NCBI GenBank assembly: GCA_004026145.2
Contig: CP034995.1
Coordinates: 1,818,226-1,882,225 of the forward strand
Reading direction: 5' to 3'
Length of the DNA: 64,000 nucleotides
DNA from: Takifugu bimaculatus
Lineage: Eukaryota; Chordata; Actinopteri; Tetraodontiformes; Tetraodontidae
Every line of letters starts with the position of its first letter. Position 1 is the stretch's first letter. Positions 1-13,652 of the stretch are shown here, piece by piece. Both the position numbers and the translations under genes were made by a program. The notes under the pieces are model-generated. The model had not been told where the DNA came from and did no database searches. It saw only the letters and a program-made list of their open reading frames with translations.

Positions 1-3000
1 TCTGAGCATTGCGGGTCACAAACTGATCCGACCGTCGTCGCATGTGGTTGGAATAATCTGGTTTGGACAAAGGGGCTGCATCTATGATGAAGGCAGATAC
101 GCTCACAACCTTAGACTGCTTTTGTCATGGTTTCCTGAGCCGGTGGATGAGGAGCTGCTGGCATAGATGGCTCCAGCCCTGTGATGTATCTCTGCTGCTC
201 CTTTGCATTTGAGTGTGAGAGTGCGCAGAAGGTGGGCGCATAAGCATGTGCGCTGCATTTTAATTTTAATGCACTACGGAGGAGTATTTCACAGAGGAAC
301 ATGCAGACACATGCAAAAAAAAAAAAAAAAAAACCCAACCCAACCCATTTGCACGTCTGATTCAGGCTAATACTTTCCTTCATGCTTGTCTCCTCTGCCC
401 TCCCACGCCTCCTTGCTGCCTGAGGGTGAGCCGGGGTGTCCTGCTCCTCCTGCACTTGTCGCGGGCTTCCAGTCAGCACGAACAACTCGTTACCTGCTGC
501 AACCTGGCCTACTTCGAAAGTTCCTCCCCTGCTCTGCTGCGGCGCCATCAGCAAAGTCAGACAGAACGAGGTGGGGGACAAGTGAGGTGGAGCAGGGAGA
601 AAGAGGGCAGATAAGCTGAAGAGGTGTTTTATTTATTGTCCTGAGAGGCAGAACCACTGAATGCTTCTCCCGAAACTGATCAGGTTGGGGTTTGTTGGTA
701 TCATCTGTAAAATCAAAGCCCTCCTGGGAGGACCGCAGGGACATCTGCTGGTCCAGAGGCTGCCGATCCTGTCCAGTCGCTCCGGATTTTCCTTTTTGGC
801 ATCCCAGCTCCAGACAGGAAGTTTTACTATGCAAATCTGTGAAGCGGAAATGTCCAAATACATCGAGTCCAAATTCATTCTCAGGCAGTAATTTTATTAT
901 TTCAAGCAAATTTGAGCTGAAACAACAGGCTGCCAGTGAGCAGCATACAATTTTGGCTGTTTTGCATTTTATTCTGGGTTAGCCTGCTTTATTCCAGATT
1001 AGTCATTGCCATATTCTTGGTCAGAATTATTCTCCACTAGTACAAAAGCTGTTCCCAGAAGGGCAAAGCGACACATGTTCAGAGTGCTCACAAACATGTT
1101 ACAAAGCAGCAGCTCTGACCTAGATCACACACCTTTACCTGTCGCGGTGTGATGTGTCCCGTCTTCAGAAGCGAGAGCGGCGGGTTTCCAGTTTTTCCCT
1201 TTTAAAATGATGATGACCTGACCTCCTTTCAGGATTAATTTGCATGAATTAAATAATACATCAACACTCTGGGTATTTGTAGAAGGGTCTGAGTCCTCAA
1301 AAGCAAAAAGAGGAAATGAAAACTGTCCGCTCTGTTATTCAGGTCAAATACATCAATTAATCATTTGCACTGTCCAGTTTGCTTCTGCTTCTGAGATTAC
1401 GCCATTTGGCACCTCTGTTCTGTTCCAGGAAGCGGGGCCTCGGTCATCCGCGTTTTATGGCATGTCGCCTGGTTTCTAAATCTGATGAATGTTTGCGTTT
1501 TAGCTCCACTTTGAACAGACAATCTCAACAAGAATCGGCTGATTCTCCAGACGCTTACAGGGTTTGCAGGTTTGTGTCTTTCACCCAATCCAATCAGTTA
1601 CGCACAAACACTGACCTTATCACAAACCAACGCCTGATCAGCACTTTCCTAGGTAATGGTCATTGTATATTCCAGGGGAACGACGGTCAGGGAGCCGACA
1701 CAGACGTCATGAATATATGTCCTTCCTGAAGCCACAGTTGTCGTTCAATTATGTGGATAAGTGCAGGTCTGGGAGTGAAAAGAGGAGGGCCAGCCTGAAT
1801 CCTGTAGAGATCCTGCTATTACACGTGAAAACTCTGCTCTCAAGGAGGAGAGAGGTCTCGAGGTGGTCCTCAGAACCTCAGAAGTCAGGGTTAATGGAGC
1901 CAAGGAGGGAGAAAGACAGCAGCTCATTCATAGTTGCCCCAGAGCGCTCTTTTCCTCTTTATCCTACACTTTAGATTTACACCACTGTCCCAGAGGTCTC
2001 ATTGACTTTATCTTCATTTCTGTATTCAAGATTTAATGTTTTGATGAATTTGCATGTAACAGGCATGCATATCAAAGAGGACACTAGGATACAAACCCAG
2101 CAGAAACCAGCAGAACATGCTCATGATAACATGTCGACAAAGGTTTAAGAGGATGAAGAACCTAACATAAATCCAATTCTAACTAACCCTGTGCTGGGAG
2201 CCTGGCCCGCACACACAGGCAAAAGTGTTATTAACCTGTAAAACAGAAAGTTTAGCAGCGTTGTGGTTGATTATCAGCCATTCCCGTTTCCTGTGTCAAA
2301 GGTTAAACTAGTCCAGCTCCACCTGAGGTCAAGCTCCATCACAGATCCCATCTGAATACAGCCACATTAAAGAGATCCAGGCAGAATATATCATAACCAA
2401 AACAACACGACTTTATTTGCATTTCAAGTTGAAGAGTTGAACGTGATAGTCGCTGAAGCCTGCGGAGGAACCCGGCGGTTAGAGCCGCCCGTAGCAACAG
2501 GAGCTGATAGAGAACAAAACATCACATCAGGGGAACTTGAGGTTCTGAAGCAGCCATCAGGTTTAATGCTGCAAATTCACAGAGACAAAGACGAGCAGCT
2601 CGTGCTGTTGTTTTAGATGAGATCACTTTAATGCATTTTTGTGCTCATTGCACAATTCTGTGTCCCTTAAAATAAAGTGCTGTTTTTCCACATGTCAGGA
2701 TGGCAGTTTCAAAAGCCGTCAGGGCCCGAGGCTTCTTCTCACATCACATTTAAAAATGCACAACTGCAATCGCCAAAACACAGAACCGACTTGGCAAAAT
2801 GTATCCAGGGCAAAGCAGCGCGCACAGATGTCTGGACGAGGAGCTTCAGCTTCAGATGTGGGCGGAACATAATAAACGAGGCAAAAATGTGACATCCAAA
2901 CGTTTAGGCCGCATATGGATTTCCCATAAAATTTGTATCTAAATAAGTGATTTTACTGACATTGATGGTTCTTTGCAGTTAAATCAATGGCTGGAGGTCA

Positions 3001-3315
3001 GACTGCCTTTTCTCCATCACATATTATAAATGAACTGTTGAGGTGAAAATGTGGAAGTCATAAACGTGGATGAGACCATCAGATTGGCATCATCTGGGAT
3101 TCTTCTTCTTTTCAATTTTCTCCTGCAACATGATTTTGAAGCCACCTGAAGGAAAACCTGGATGTGATGTCATAACTTATCTTCTCTGCAGGCTTCATGT
3201 CACCTGAACCGAAACCAGAGAGGAAAAAAAAACACCTTGCAAATTCTGATGTCAGCGTCATAGCTGCATATTAGAAATGTCCTTTGGTTGAGGTCTTATC
3301 TTCTTCTCCACATTC
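1..3315. other. Intergenic stretch, no gene recognised
   Basis: I looked on both strands and found no open frame with a recognisable domain and no convincing exon chain. Short frames here have composition typical of chance ORFs. A poly-A run lies at 315-333. Part of an unrecognised UTR or a distant exon of a flanking gene could be present but cannot be shown. Confidence 0.5.
315..333. repeat. Poly-A tract
   Basis: Uninterrupted run of about 19 A. It may be the tail of an old retroposed sequence; no target-site duplication could be identified. Confidence 0.8.
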
Positions 3316-3339
3316 CTCTCTCTCTCTCTCTCTCTCTCT
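3316..3339. repeat. (TC)n microsatellite
   Basis: About twelve uninterrupted CT/TC dinucleotides. Confidence 0.95.
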
Positions 3340-3612
3340 GTCTCCCTCGCTCTGGAAGTTAAAGGGCCAGTGGAGGCTGATTAGGATGCAGAGGAGGAAA
3401 GCTCTGCTGCAAATTGAAAACATATTGATTCTCCTCATGCTTGGAGGAAGAGGGGGCGAGAGACAGAGGGATAGAGGAGGCAAAAGATGGGGGGAATGAA
3501 AAGCAGGAGACAAGAGGGGGATGATAAAAAAGAGGATAAATCAATTGATGCTGTGGTGGTAGTGGTGCCATGGCAACATGTATCAATGTCTGGCATCTCA
3601 CACACACTAGCA

Positions 3613-3614
3613 TA

Positions 3615-3648
<34 letters not shown>

Positions 3649-3650
3649 CA
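3613..3650. repeat. Compound (TG)n(TA)n microsatellite
   Basis: A short TG run passes directly into about eleven TA repeats. The surrounding 3340-4178 holds no recognisable gene. Confidence 0.95.
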
Positions 3651-4178
3651 TATGTACACATGGTCACTGGTCTCCATGGCAACAGGGTCAGGGCAGTTGT
3701 GGTACAAGCTTGTGCATGTGTTCTTCATGTGAGCGTACATTGTCATGTCCAGCTGAGCAGGGAGAGGCCGCAGGATGCCGATGAGAGAGGACAGAGCATA
3801 ACACGTACAGTTGTGCTGACTGCACAGTTTCCATGGGAACAAGCCCCCCCCCCCTCTACAACTCCATCCCACCTCCACCAACATATCCCTTCTCCCTTTC
3901 AGCCATTACTCCTCAGAGCTCCTGCAAAAGCTTGACAGGCTCTGCTTAATATGGCTCACAGCATCTGAATGTGTCCATGCATTCCTGGTACGGAACTCAC
4001 ATCAGCTACTGCTCAATCAGTCTTGTCCTAAGTACACGTGTCACAACCCGTCTGTGTGTGTGTATGTGTGTGTATGCATGACATGCTTGTCTCTTTAATC
4101 AAGGATGAGGGTGAGGAGAGGAGGCTGTGATGGAGGGAGGTGGTAGATGTTATCAAACAAAGTGGCTTTCTAATTTTC

Positions 4179-4224
4179 ACGCACACACACACACACACAC
4201 ACACGCACACACACACACACACAC

Positions 4225-4264
<40 letters not shown>
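4179..4264. repeat. (CA)n microsatellite
   Basis: About 86 bases of CA repeat with two CG interruptions. Long His-Thr or Cys-Val frames across it are repeat artefacts. Nothing else is recognisable from 4265 to about 4680. Confidence 0.95.
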
Positions 4265-4267
<3 letters not shown>

Positions 4268-4689
4268 TTTGCTCGGTATTATAGTTGGTCTGCTGTGTGA
4301 AAGCTGCCATCATGCGGTGATCTGCTGCCACTGCGTGATTAACAACAAGCAGTGGTTGTTAGATTCAACATATTATTACACCTGTCATTTTCTACAAACA
4401 TTAGATGACGCCATTAAAGGTGTCAGAACGGTTTGGCGCAACCTAATTTTCAGTGTTTAGATTTTCGCATCATAATTATCTGCTCCATTATAACTTATCA
4501 TGATAATCTCTTCCAATATACCTTTTCTTTCAGAAACAACTGTTTTCTTCAGGCGCCATGTTGGTTTATTTTGTTTCCCAATCCAATAATCCACATTCCA
4601 GGCTGGTAGATGACGGTATTAAGCATTAAATTGGTTGCCAATCAAATAATAAAAATAGAAGAAGAAGCGCCATGTTGATTTTACGACGG

Positions 4690-4755
4690 ATTGGCAAACA
4701 CAGCCGTCACGTTTTACGGCAGCGAGTGGGTCGGTCGGTAACTCAACACTAAAGG
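4690..4755 (+). promoter_or_regulatory. cuta: Possible non-coding first exon and promoter side of cuta
   Basis: A CG-containing block ends in a good donor (AAAG followed by GTAGGA near 4755), about 660 bases before the first clear cuta coding exon. That exon begins right after an acceptor at 5411-5413, so an upstream exon must exist; this is the best candidate. No TATA box was seen, as is usual for housekeeping genes. Inference only. Confidence 0.3.
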
Positions 4756-5434
4756 TAGGAACAAACGGAATCTTTATTATTTTTTTGCTTGCATACGTCT
4801 TTATTACGGATATTTATCGTATTTTAAAGCACTTTGCAGTGATTCCCCTTTTACAATGAGAGACAAACATGCTGCATGCTAGTCCTGCTACTAGCTAAAC
4901 ACATCTCACTCATGTAATTTAGTGTCAGGTTTTAATAGAGATATTGCTTCTCTGTCATTGTTAGGCTACCTCAGGAATATTTCAATTAGATTTGCTATTC
5001 GTCAAAAAACAAATCTAGAAACTTTTATTCAATTAGTCTCAAATTAATTAATTCTGTAAAGGTTTATGTTACACATCCACAAACACATTAATCCAGCATC
5101 AGTCTCAGGCAGTTACATTTTCTCCTTGTATAACTTAATTTTAAAGACACATCCCTTACATGTCTCACACTAATGTAGCTGCAGTGATTATGAAGTGATT
5201 TTAACGCGTTTGCTTTGTGGCGCTTCTCCAGGCGATGTGCCTTGGCCTGACCCATACAGAGACACTGCAAGGTGGACAATTAAAAGCATTGCTTCTGGTG
5301 AACCATTCTTGAAAGTTGTCTCCTAACACATCCTATCAATGTTTATGTAGGCATGTTCTGATGCATTTTGAGAATGTGACTGTATTGCTTCATCTCTTTC
5401 TTTGCTCTTTCAGACGGTGTTCTTGAGCCTGTTT

Positions 5435-6550
5435 ATGTTCCAGCTGCTGAGGTCTGTCGGTCTGAGGGCATTTTCCATGGCATCTGAAACTTACAGTTCG
5501 GGTACACACTCGGCTGCTTTTGTCACATGTCCTAATGACACAGTGGCTAAACAGTTGGCCAGGTGATGTGCACCAAATGTCAAAATAAAGCCTGTCTATA
5601 GTAAGTGAGATAAATTCAGTCATTCATGTAAGAGTCTCTCCCTCTCTTTCAGAGGTATTGTGGAGAAGAAGCTGGCTGCCTGTGTCAACATCATCCCAGC
5701 AATTACGTCTATGTAAGTTTGTGTGTACAAAAGGTGATGCTTGAGATTCAGTGAGAGTGATGTCTACGACACACCTGCGGATTTGTGCTCATCTTTCAGA
5801 TATGAGTGGCAGGGAAAAATCGAAGAGGACAATGAGGTTTTGCTGGTTAGTATTCACTGAAATTTTTGGCATTACAACTACTGTTATTCTAAATACTTTT
5901 CAGCTGCCTCTGGCCGACTGTGTTGAATTGGCTGTAGCTTTAGATAAAGCAAGTCCAGCTTTGAGTCTCCAAAGTACCAGCAGAGGTCGCAAGGCACCAA
6001 CTCTTCAAATGTGAAAAGTGCAGAAGACACCTCAAGAGACAACCGTGTATTTGAATCACAGTGCTAAAAATGTTTACATTTGTATGCCAGGCCATAACTA
6101 CATAACTACTACTACATTGACTACAGTTTGGTGCCAGAGAATTTGTATATTAGGGACACAAGAGTTCCAGAAAAATTCTGAAATCCCTAACGGACTTTGG
6201 GATGACCAAAATTGAAAAAAACAAAAACAAAACTGTTTTCTCTTCTTTGCAGATGATAAAAACCAGGAGTTCAAAGGTTCCTGCTCTTGTTGACTATGTG
6301 CGGTGAGTCAATTTCTTCAGTCCAATATTGTAAAAAGCATCTTAAATGAAGCAGGAGCTGCTCTGTTGTTGATGTCACTGAGTTCTGCTGTTAATATGCA
6401 CTCCCTGCGTGCTCTGCTAACTCCTATCTGCTCATTGACTTCGTGCCCAGCTCTAACCATCCCTACGAGGTGGCCGAGACCATCAGCTTTCCCATCGACC
6501 AGGGAAACCCACCCTACCTGAAGTGGCTTGGAGACATCGTCACTGAGTAA
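5435..6550 (+). CDS. cuta: CutA divalent-cation tolerance homologue
   Basis: Exons 5435-5562, 5653-5712, 5800-5845, 6253-6302 and 6451-6550 have consistent GT-AG borders and phases and encode about 127 residues. CutA proteins are small ferredoxin-like trimers; bacterial members affect copper tolerance, and the animal form is linked to membrane anchoring of acetylcholinesterase and to copper handling. Family hallmarks are visible: the block around SIYEWQGKIEED, then IKTRSSKVPALVDYV, the HPYEVAETI segment that lines the trimer interface, and a C-terminal PPYLKWLGDIV. The start used is the Met at 5435, which gives a hydrophobic N-terminus (MFQLLRSVGLRAF) that could be a targeting peptide; an internal Met follows at MASET. 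Length is near the shorter family forms. Convergent with the receptor gene downstream. No lesion seen. Confidence 0.93.
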
Positions 6551-7557
6551 TGGACGGAATAACTGAATAAACTAATGATTTGAAAATAGGTTTAAACTAA
6601 TTTTCTTTGACTGATATAGGAAATGACCTCTAACAGCAAGTGTGCAGACACAAAAGTTAGAAAAGTTTGGCTATTTGTATGTGATTTAAGCTGTGTCCAT
6701 AAATGACAATATTCTCCGCTAGAGGGCGCGTCGAGCTTACTGTTCAAAAATTGCTAAAGCAAGAAGTGGGAATGAAAATGAAGTAACGGACTTGTAAAGA
6801 TAATTTGTTAAAGAAAAAATAAATAATTTTGCATTTAATGTTAGTTTTTATCTTTCTTGAGAGGTTACACAAACAGTAATTTAAGATCACATTGCCTAGA
6901 CCACATATTACAACCATTTGCATTTGTGACACGATTATACGTAATACTGATGAACAAATGATACAAGTTTCCACACCAGCATTGACTAAAACAAAATAAT
7001 ACCTCACAGCCTGACAGCACTAACAGGGCATTTTATCAATTTGAAAACAAATGAATCAAATAAAATCTATTTATTAATCTATTTAATTGAAGGGACTTTG
7101 TCTCATCCCCTGATATACTTTATGACACACAATTTCAATCATTACTTTCAAAGTGTAGTTTTTTGTTTTTTTTTACACATTTAGAAAACATCACAAACAC
7201 AAATTTTAATATCCAACCAATTCACTGGATGAAGTTTATGTTTGAAAGTGTCCCAGCATTTCGGTTAAAAGTGTGATATAGATCATTTAGTGGCTGAAAT
7301 TCTGCAAAATTGAATGAAATGTTGTGAATTCTCATCAAAATCCCAAACAGGTGCAACTCAGCACCTGTTCATTTGATTATAATTATGAATATCCATGACT
7401 TTGGTATGTCCCTTAGTTAAATTTGAAACTGAAGCAGCCAGTCACATCAGAATTTTAACCCTCCTCCATCCCCACACAGTGTCCATTAAGTCAAAAAGAG
7501 AAGCCTTGTTAGCAAACAGATAACTGGCATCACCTGTTTGAAACACTGACATGTCTT
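6551..7557. other. Convergent intergenic region between cuta and sstr5
   Basis: AT-rich 3' flank shared by two genes ending toward each other. An AATAAA-like signal (AATAAAC) lies about 20 bases after the cuta stop. No coding frame is supported here. Confidence 0.6.
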
Positions 7558-9155
7558 TCACAGGTTGCTTGTTTCAAGAACAGAGTGTTTGCCTGCTGAA
7601 TCCTCAGGTTGTGTCTTGCGTTTCGTACTCCTCCCACTCCCAGAGGACACAGCCGGGTCAGAGTGCAGCTCTCCCTGCCCCCAATCTCTGCTGCTGACGT
7701 TATGATAGGAGGACTTTGGCTCAGAGCTGCGCCTCTGCTCCACCTGAGTCCTTGATCCATCTGCTGAGCTGCAGCCGTTCACTGCTGATTTGCATATTTC
7801 ACTCACGTGCGCGCCACTTCCTGCCTCGCCGTCTTTATCCTCTTCGTCTTCACCGCATCTCTTGTTCTGCGTGTGTTCCATCTTCTGTACTTGGAGCACG
7901 ATGCCGCCACACTCCTCTGTTGGTCGCTGCGGCTCGGTGACGGCCCGGTGGTGGTTCACTCTGGGAGGGGACCCGCAGAGCGCTTTTCTGAAGCCCCGCT
8001 TAAAGTTGTCGGACAGGAATCCGTACAGTATGGGGTTGGCGCAGCTGTTGGCATACGACAGCACAACAACAAACACGTATAGGCCCCTGAAGTCACCTGG
8101 CAGGACCACCTGCAGGTTGACAATATTCAGGACGTAGAACGGAAGCCAGCAGAGGACAAAAACCGCTACCACGACCACGACCATCCTGGTGATTTTACGT
8201 TCAGACTTCCTGCGGCGGGAGGAAGTGGCCTGCGCTTTCTTACCAACACTGCGTACCTTTGAAAGAGAAGATTAAAAAACGGTTGCTCTAGCTGTCGCAA
8301 TTCAGAATGCTGTTCTGTAAATGTCACTTTAAATACACTTTTGAAGAAGTTGAATATTTGTTCAGTTGGTACCTTGACGACGATCAGCAGGTAGCACAAG
8401 CAGATGACCAGCAATGGACAGAAGAAGCCCACGGTGCACGTGTATACGATAAACGACGTCTTCCACACCTCTGCTGGTTCGGGCCACACGATGCTGCAGT
8501 TCCCATCATCTTTGAGCACGTCTGCAAAAACCACCACCGGCAAAACCACCACAAAGGAGCCCGCCCACACCGTGGTACTGATGGCCTTCGCCACTCTGGG
8601 CCGCCGCCACCAGAAGGAGCGGATGGGGTGCACCACAGCTAAGTAGCGGTCCACCGACATCACGGTCAGGCAGAAGATGCTGGTGAACTGGTTGATGGCG
8701 TCCACTGTCATCACCACACGGCACATTAGGGAGCCAAAGGGCCAGGAGAGAAGAGCGTTCTGCACTGCCAAGAAGGGCAGGCCCAACATGAAGAGCTCAT
8801 CCGCGATGGCTAAGTTGAGGATGTAGATGTTGGTGACCGACTCGTTCTTGGTGTAGTGAACAATAACATGGATGACCAAGGTGTTGCCCACCAGGCCGAC
8901 AACACACACCATCCCGTAGATCAGAGGGATGAAAACTGCAGTTAGGCTGGGATGGGATCCAAGTTCATGGGTGGAGATGTTCTGGGTCGTGTCGTCTAAA
9001 ATAAAAGAGGCATCGCTTGTGGGCAAGATGTAAAGTGGATCGGGAGGAGCCCAAGACGTGGGGATCAATTCGCGAACACAGGAAACTGCCGTGCAAGGCA
9101 GCAAGGAATTCTGGGTTGCCTGGATGAGCTCCATGAAGCCGTTAAGGAGAACCAA
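7558..9155 (-). CDS. sstr5: Somatostatin receptor, type 5-like (class A GPCR)
   Basis: Two coding exons, 8373-9155 and 7558-8256, are split by a 116-base intron with GT-AG borders in phase 0, after LLIVVK at the end of TM5. The product is about 493 residues, or 486 if the second Met (9132-9134) is used. It is a seven-helix Gi-coupled plasma-membrane peptide receptor. Visible landmarks: N-glycosylation sites (QNIS), TM1 with GNTLVIHVIV, TM2 TNIYILNLAIAD, the DRY motif in SVDRYLAVVHP, TM6 CWLPFY, and TM7 with YANSCANPILYGFLSDNF, the somatostatin-receptor signature with NPxxY. The C-tail ends ETSNL, a PDZ-binding type end resembling SSTR5. The tail is long and rich in charged and Ser residues. 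An acceptor lies just upstream of the ATG, so a non-coding 5' exon is likely. The type 5 assignment rests on the TM7 and tail sequence; SSTR3 is the main alternative. Confidence 0.85.
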
Positions 9156-12100
9156 GCAAAAGACGTGGGCAGGTTCCCATCAGGGACGGGTCCTGGAAGG
9201 GAACCACAAAAGGACATGTTTTTAAAAGCATCTTAAAATGTCAAGGGAAAACCTTTTGGATCAAGAGGCATCCCAGCACCTCCGTGTTGTTACAGGAACT
9301 AGTGGACTTCACGACCCTTTGTACGTCACAACAAAAACAACCAGGCCAGAACAGGAACACAACACTATTTAGTTCCATTAGCACTATTTATGAAACCAGC
9401 CTGCCTTCCTAATAAGCACCGTGCTGCAGGCAGGCACACCCTCATCCTTCACAGTGATGGCTGATAAGTGGCGCTCCACAGCAACAACATGTCTGAACCT
9501 ACAGAAGCAAAATAACAGATCTGTCACTCAAAGTCCAGCGTGAAGGTGGAAGATCAACCCCCATCCCCCCAACCAAATTATTTTCAAACTGGCAGGAATT
9601 CACTGAGGAATGGGGATGTTAACAATATATGTTCTATCAAATACATCCTCTCCTGCTCTGACCTTCATCTATGCTGCCCACCCCACCCCCCGCAGGGCCG
9701 TCTATAGACTCCTGACACCACCAGGGCGTTCAGCACGCAGAACACACTGATTACATGTGTGTCTAGCTTTATCCAGTTGAGCTCCTGAAAACACCTGCCA
9801 TGGCGGCCAGGATAACCTCCCGGGATAAGGGAATGTCACGCTTGCCTGCTTTGGAGGTTTGGTCGCCAATGGTGATGAAGTGGGCTGCAGGAATGTGATT
9901 TGGGTTGGCATTGTGGGCAGTGTACTGTGGGAGTGTTTGGATATTATGATGTCATCATCATTTAGATGGTGAAAATCAAGGAATGAATAGCCTAATTTTG
10001 GATTCTCCTTCTCTGGAGCCCCCTGAAAATGACCTGGACCTGAGCAATGCTGAAATATACACAGTATATGTGTCAGTCCGCTCTCATTTTTGGGAGCTGG
10101 AAGTGTTGTGCTGCATAATCGTGTATTTGACCTTCGACCTCAGCCATTCACATTTCAAATGTCATGGATTAAATATGCAGGTGAAACCAAATGCATAAAC
10201 AAATAAAAAACGAATTAATAACTAAAAAGCCGACTGGGCCTGTATGTGATAGAAAACTCTTTTACAAACACACACGCATGCACGTGCAAGCGCACGCTCA
10301 CAGGTTTTTTAGGTTGTCCGGCACAATAAAAGCTTTCTAATCTCTGACACACACACAATGAAAGCAGACGCATGAAATCATCACCTTTGTCTCCCTGTCT
10401 ATGGTCAGCTCAGTGTGTTGCTATGGTGACCGAGGGTCAGGACACGGCCCAATAAGGCCCAGAACTGAGAGCAGGAGAGCCAGAATGAATGCAGGCTGAG
10501 GAGTCGGTGCTCTAATGACATTTAAATGTTACTGTCTGCATGTGCCCGCGCACACGCTTCCTCCATGGGTTGTTTCCTGCCACTAAATCTGGGAGGCAGA
10601 CGCTGCCACACTCGGGGGCCGTTTAGCAGAGGTCAACCTTACACATTCTCCCTCCTGTTGCTTCGGCAGGGTTAACACTCGGTGTCAGTCTGTGGCCTTT
10701 CAGCTTCTCGATCAGATGCTGCAGGAGTCATCCACATTTCAGATGAATGCATTGTTCTTTAAAATATTGTGGTTCCTCTCACGGAGGGTTGGGGTCAGGG
10801 GGTCACCCCCTAACTTTCATATGTACCTCACATCAGGACCAGGGTGTGATTCTGATGACTTGTGGTGAGAGCAGGCTGCTCTATGACAGATTTAATCAAA
10901 CTAGCTAAACTCAGGAGGAGCTTTGTTTGTCAGTTTTCATTGATTTTAGCAATTTAATATAGTTTTTTTTAGATTTGAATCCATCTCCTTTCTTTTTTCT
11001 CATCCTCAGTCTGTGACAGCTCATTAACATCAAAATAGTAAGTTTTAGCCGTGTGTGTGTTCGTGATGTGACAAAGCAAGTGATGAGCATGAAGATAGGA
11101 GGCTGCAGCAACAGCAGCATTCAATCAAAGTGCCGAAGACTCAGACAGTAATTTCTCAGACTATCTCGCCATCCAAGAAACACATTTCACAAATTACAAC
11201 CTGCAGCCTCAGAACGGCCCAGTGTCGCCAGTGTGTGGCAGCATATATATTTGGATTTTTTCCCCTTGGTCTCTATTTTCCTACCAAGACAGAGGTTTTT
11301 GAGGCACCCCATCAATTTAAAAGATGAACATCCAGCAGCAGTCTGAGACATCAACACAGGGTCCGAGGATGGCTAATGAGAAGGCACGGGTGGCCAGAGC
11401 TTCTTAATCATCTTGGTAACAGGCTCAGTAATGGGCCAGGCCCAGCCCCTTGATCCTCCATTTAGGAAAGACAAGGGCAAATATTTCCTGTTGATTGAAA
11501 AGATGATTTACCCAGAATGCACCTGTGGGTGGACAGTGTTGGTGTGATGTGTCCTGCTGCCAGCAGGGCTGCAGCTGTCAAATATAATCCCTCCAGGTTC
11601 AATTAGATTGCTGAAACAAGTTACTTCCTGTGGCCAACCCCGGCAACAGAACAGTAAATGATGTACAAAAAAACAACCAAAAACATTTGATTTCATGACA
11701 AGAACCTGTATCTCAGGGAGAACTGCACCGTCAGCTAATTGGTGATCCATCCATCATCCTCCCCACGGGGGGTCTCCTCTCTCAGCTGCCGTTCAATTAG
11801 CAGATCTGCAGGCACGGATCAGGTCTGCACCCCGTCCACGGCGTCTAGGAGGACTCAAAAGCTCACACAATGTAATCGTTTCATCAGCACTCCGACATGC
11901 ATGTGTGAGCAGGATTTGCACTTTTACAACTCAGAGGCAGAGAAGCAGAGTGATTCTCATTAAACATTCGAGTGGAAAAGGGGATTAAAAAAATGCAGTC
12001 ACAGGGACATCAATTGATTATTCTTGCTTTCGTGCAGGGTTCTTTTCGTCCATGTCAACGTCAATTAACACGTCTTGCTGCTCACTTCATAGACAGAAGG

Positions 12101-12970
12101 CTTTTAAAAGCCCTGATGGTTTCACAAAACCGCCTTTCAATCAATTAAAAGAAAAATCTTCATTAATTCAGCGGCTGAAAGAAGAAAGATGAGTCACGAA
12201 AGGTTGGATCCTTCCCTTTCTTTCATTAATTCCACCACCTCATTAGCAGGTGGAAACCAGTGAAGAGAGGAGGAAACCAGCTCCAATCTCCATTTTCCTT
12301 CTGTTTCTGTGGCTTCCTCTCTCAACACCAATTGCATTTTCTCTATTTTTGCCCTAATATTTCATAAACATCGTTTTTAGACCCTTTTAGACCGAGTTGA
12401 AACACGTACCCGCAACAAATATCCAACATCCTGAATTCTATAATATTAACATGGGATTTCTAAAGTGATGAATTAATGCTACAAAACGACCAGAATTATG
12501 AGAGGAATTATTACTCCAGTTTAAAGCATCGGTGATTTTCCTGCTGGCAGTGGTGGAGGCAATATTCTTTAGACTAAATATGGGCTGATTACAAGGTATT
12601 ATAATTATTCTCTGGACAGTGGCGACAATTATGGCACTAAATATGTAGTGGAAGGTAACATTCCATTCCTTAGAATACATGATGGAAAAGTAAAAGAAAT
12701 GCACAACACAAACAAAATTCTAAAGTAAATAAATGCAGCAATAACCCTCTTCTTTGAACAGGTCGTTCATGTCAGGGCAGTTATATTAAATACACAAATT
12801 AGGCTCCTGATTACGTGTAAGAAAACGTTGCCATCATACCTAAGATGCGCTATCAAACTACAATATCAGAAACAAGCAAATTAGGAGGGAATGAACTTTT
12901 AATATTAACAAATCAGCTCACGCCGAAGACGGAATTCCGACCGTCACTGACAAGCAAAAGATGAAAGAAC
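9156..12970. other. Intergenic region or long 5' intron, no gene recognised
   Basis: No domain-bearing frame on either strand. If the GC-rich patch near 13 kb is the sstr5 first exon, this stretch would be its 5' intron. Short CA-type repeats occur near 10.27-10.36 kb. Confidence 0.45.
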
Positions 12971-12984
12971 TAGATGAGACTCAC

Positions 12985-13250
12985 CGCGATACCACCAGTC
13001 GGAGTTGGCTGGTTTCAGAAAGGAGCCGCATCCAATATCGGACATAAGTGGTCAAAATCGTTGAAGGGTCGCGTCAGAGCGCATGTGCGCTCTGCTGTGT
13101 ACGACTCTGCACGTACGACATTGGCGTTACGCACCCCCTGTAACCCCCACGGCTTCAGAACCCGTGCCGATATGAGGAAAATAACATCTATAGGGATGTT
13201 CACGGTTCCCTGTTTTTGACGAATTACAGTCAAAGCTTCATTAAAATCGA
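12985..13250 (-). promoter_or_regulatory. CpG-richer patch, possible sstr5 upstream exon or promoter
   Basis: This block has clearly more CpG than its AT-rich surroundings. On the minus strand it ends in a strong donor (CGCG then GTGAGT) at 12985. The receptor coding exon begins shortly after a minus-strand acceptor near 9180, so a non-coding first exon here is plausible. The link is inferred from splice-site logic only. Confidence 0.3.
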
Positions 13251-13652
13251 TTTGCCTAATTTTACTGAATGAACTGTTGTAGTTATTTTTTTTCACTGTA
13301 TAATAAATTATGTTTTATACGAGTTAGAAAGGAAGATAATTAGAGGGCAGAGGGTCTTGTAGCATAATCTTGAGCCAATCTTTTAGATTAGATATTTTTA
13401 TCCGTTTAAGGTTTAAAAATTCGTTTAACATTTATTTTGAAATGTTTCATACTCTGATCCTTTAATGTTTGCTGAAGCATGAAAGTCCAATTGAAGACAA
13501 TTGGGGACCGAGGTCCAGGTAAAACGTATCTGCAGCTAAAAAAAAAAGAAGAAGAAGCAAATACTAGATTACCATAATCTCCAACCACACCCCACAGCCA
13601 CTATATTAAAATGACACAGAAGTTGTCTCAGTGCCCTTGTTGCTCTGTCAAG

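Noticed and set aside
4140..4460. Long His-Thr / Cys-Val open frames
   Set aside because: They are translations of a CA microsatellite; the same holds at 15118-15384.
10269..10360. CA/CG-rich stretch as a CRISPR-like or regulatory repeat
   Set aside because: Only a degenerate CA-type simple repeat; no regular spacer structure, and the genome is eukaryotic.
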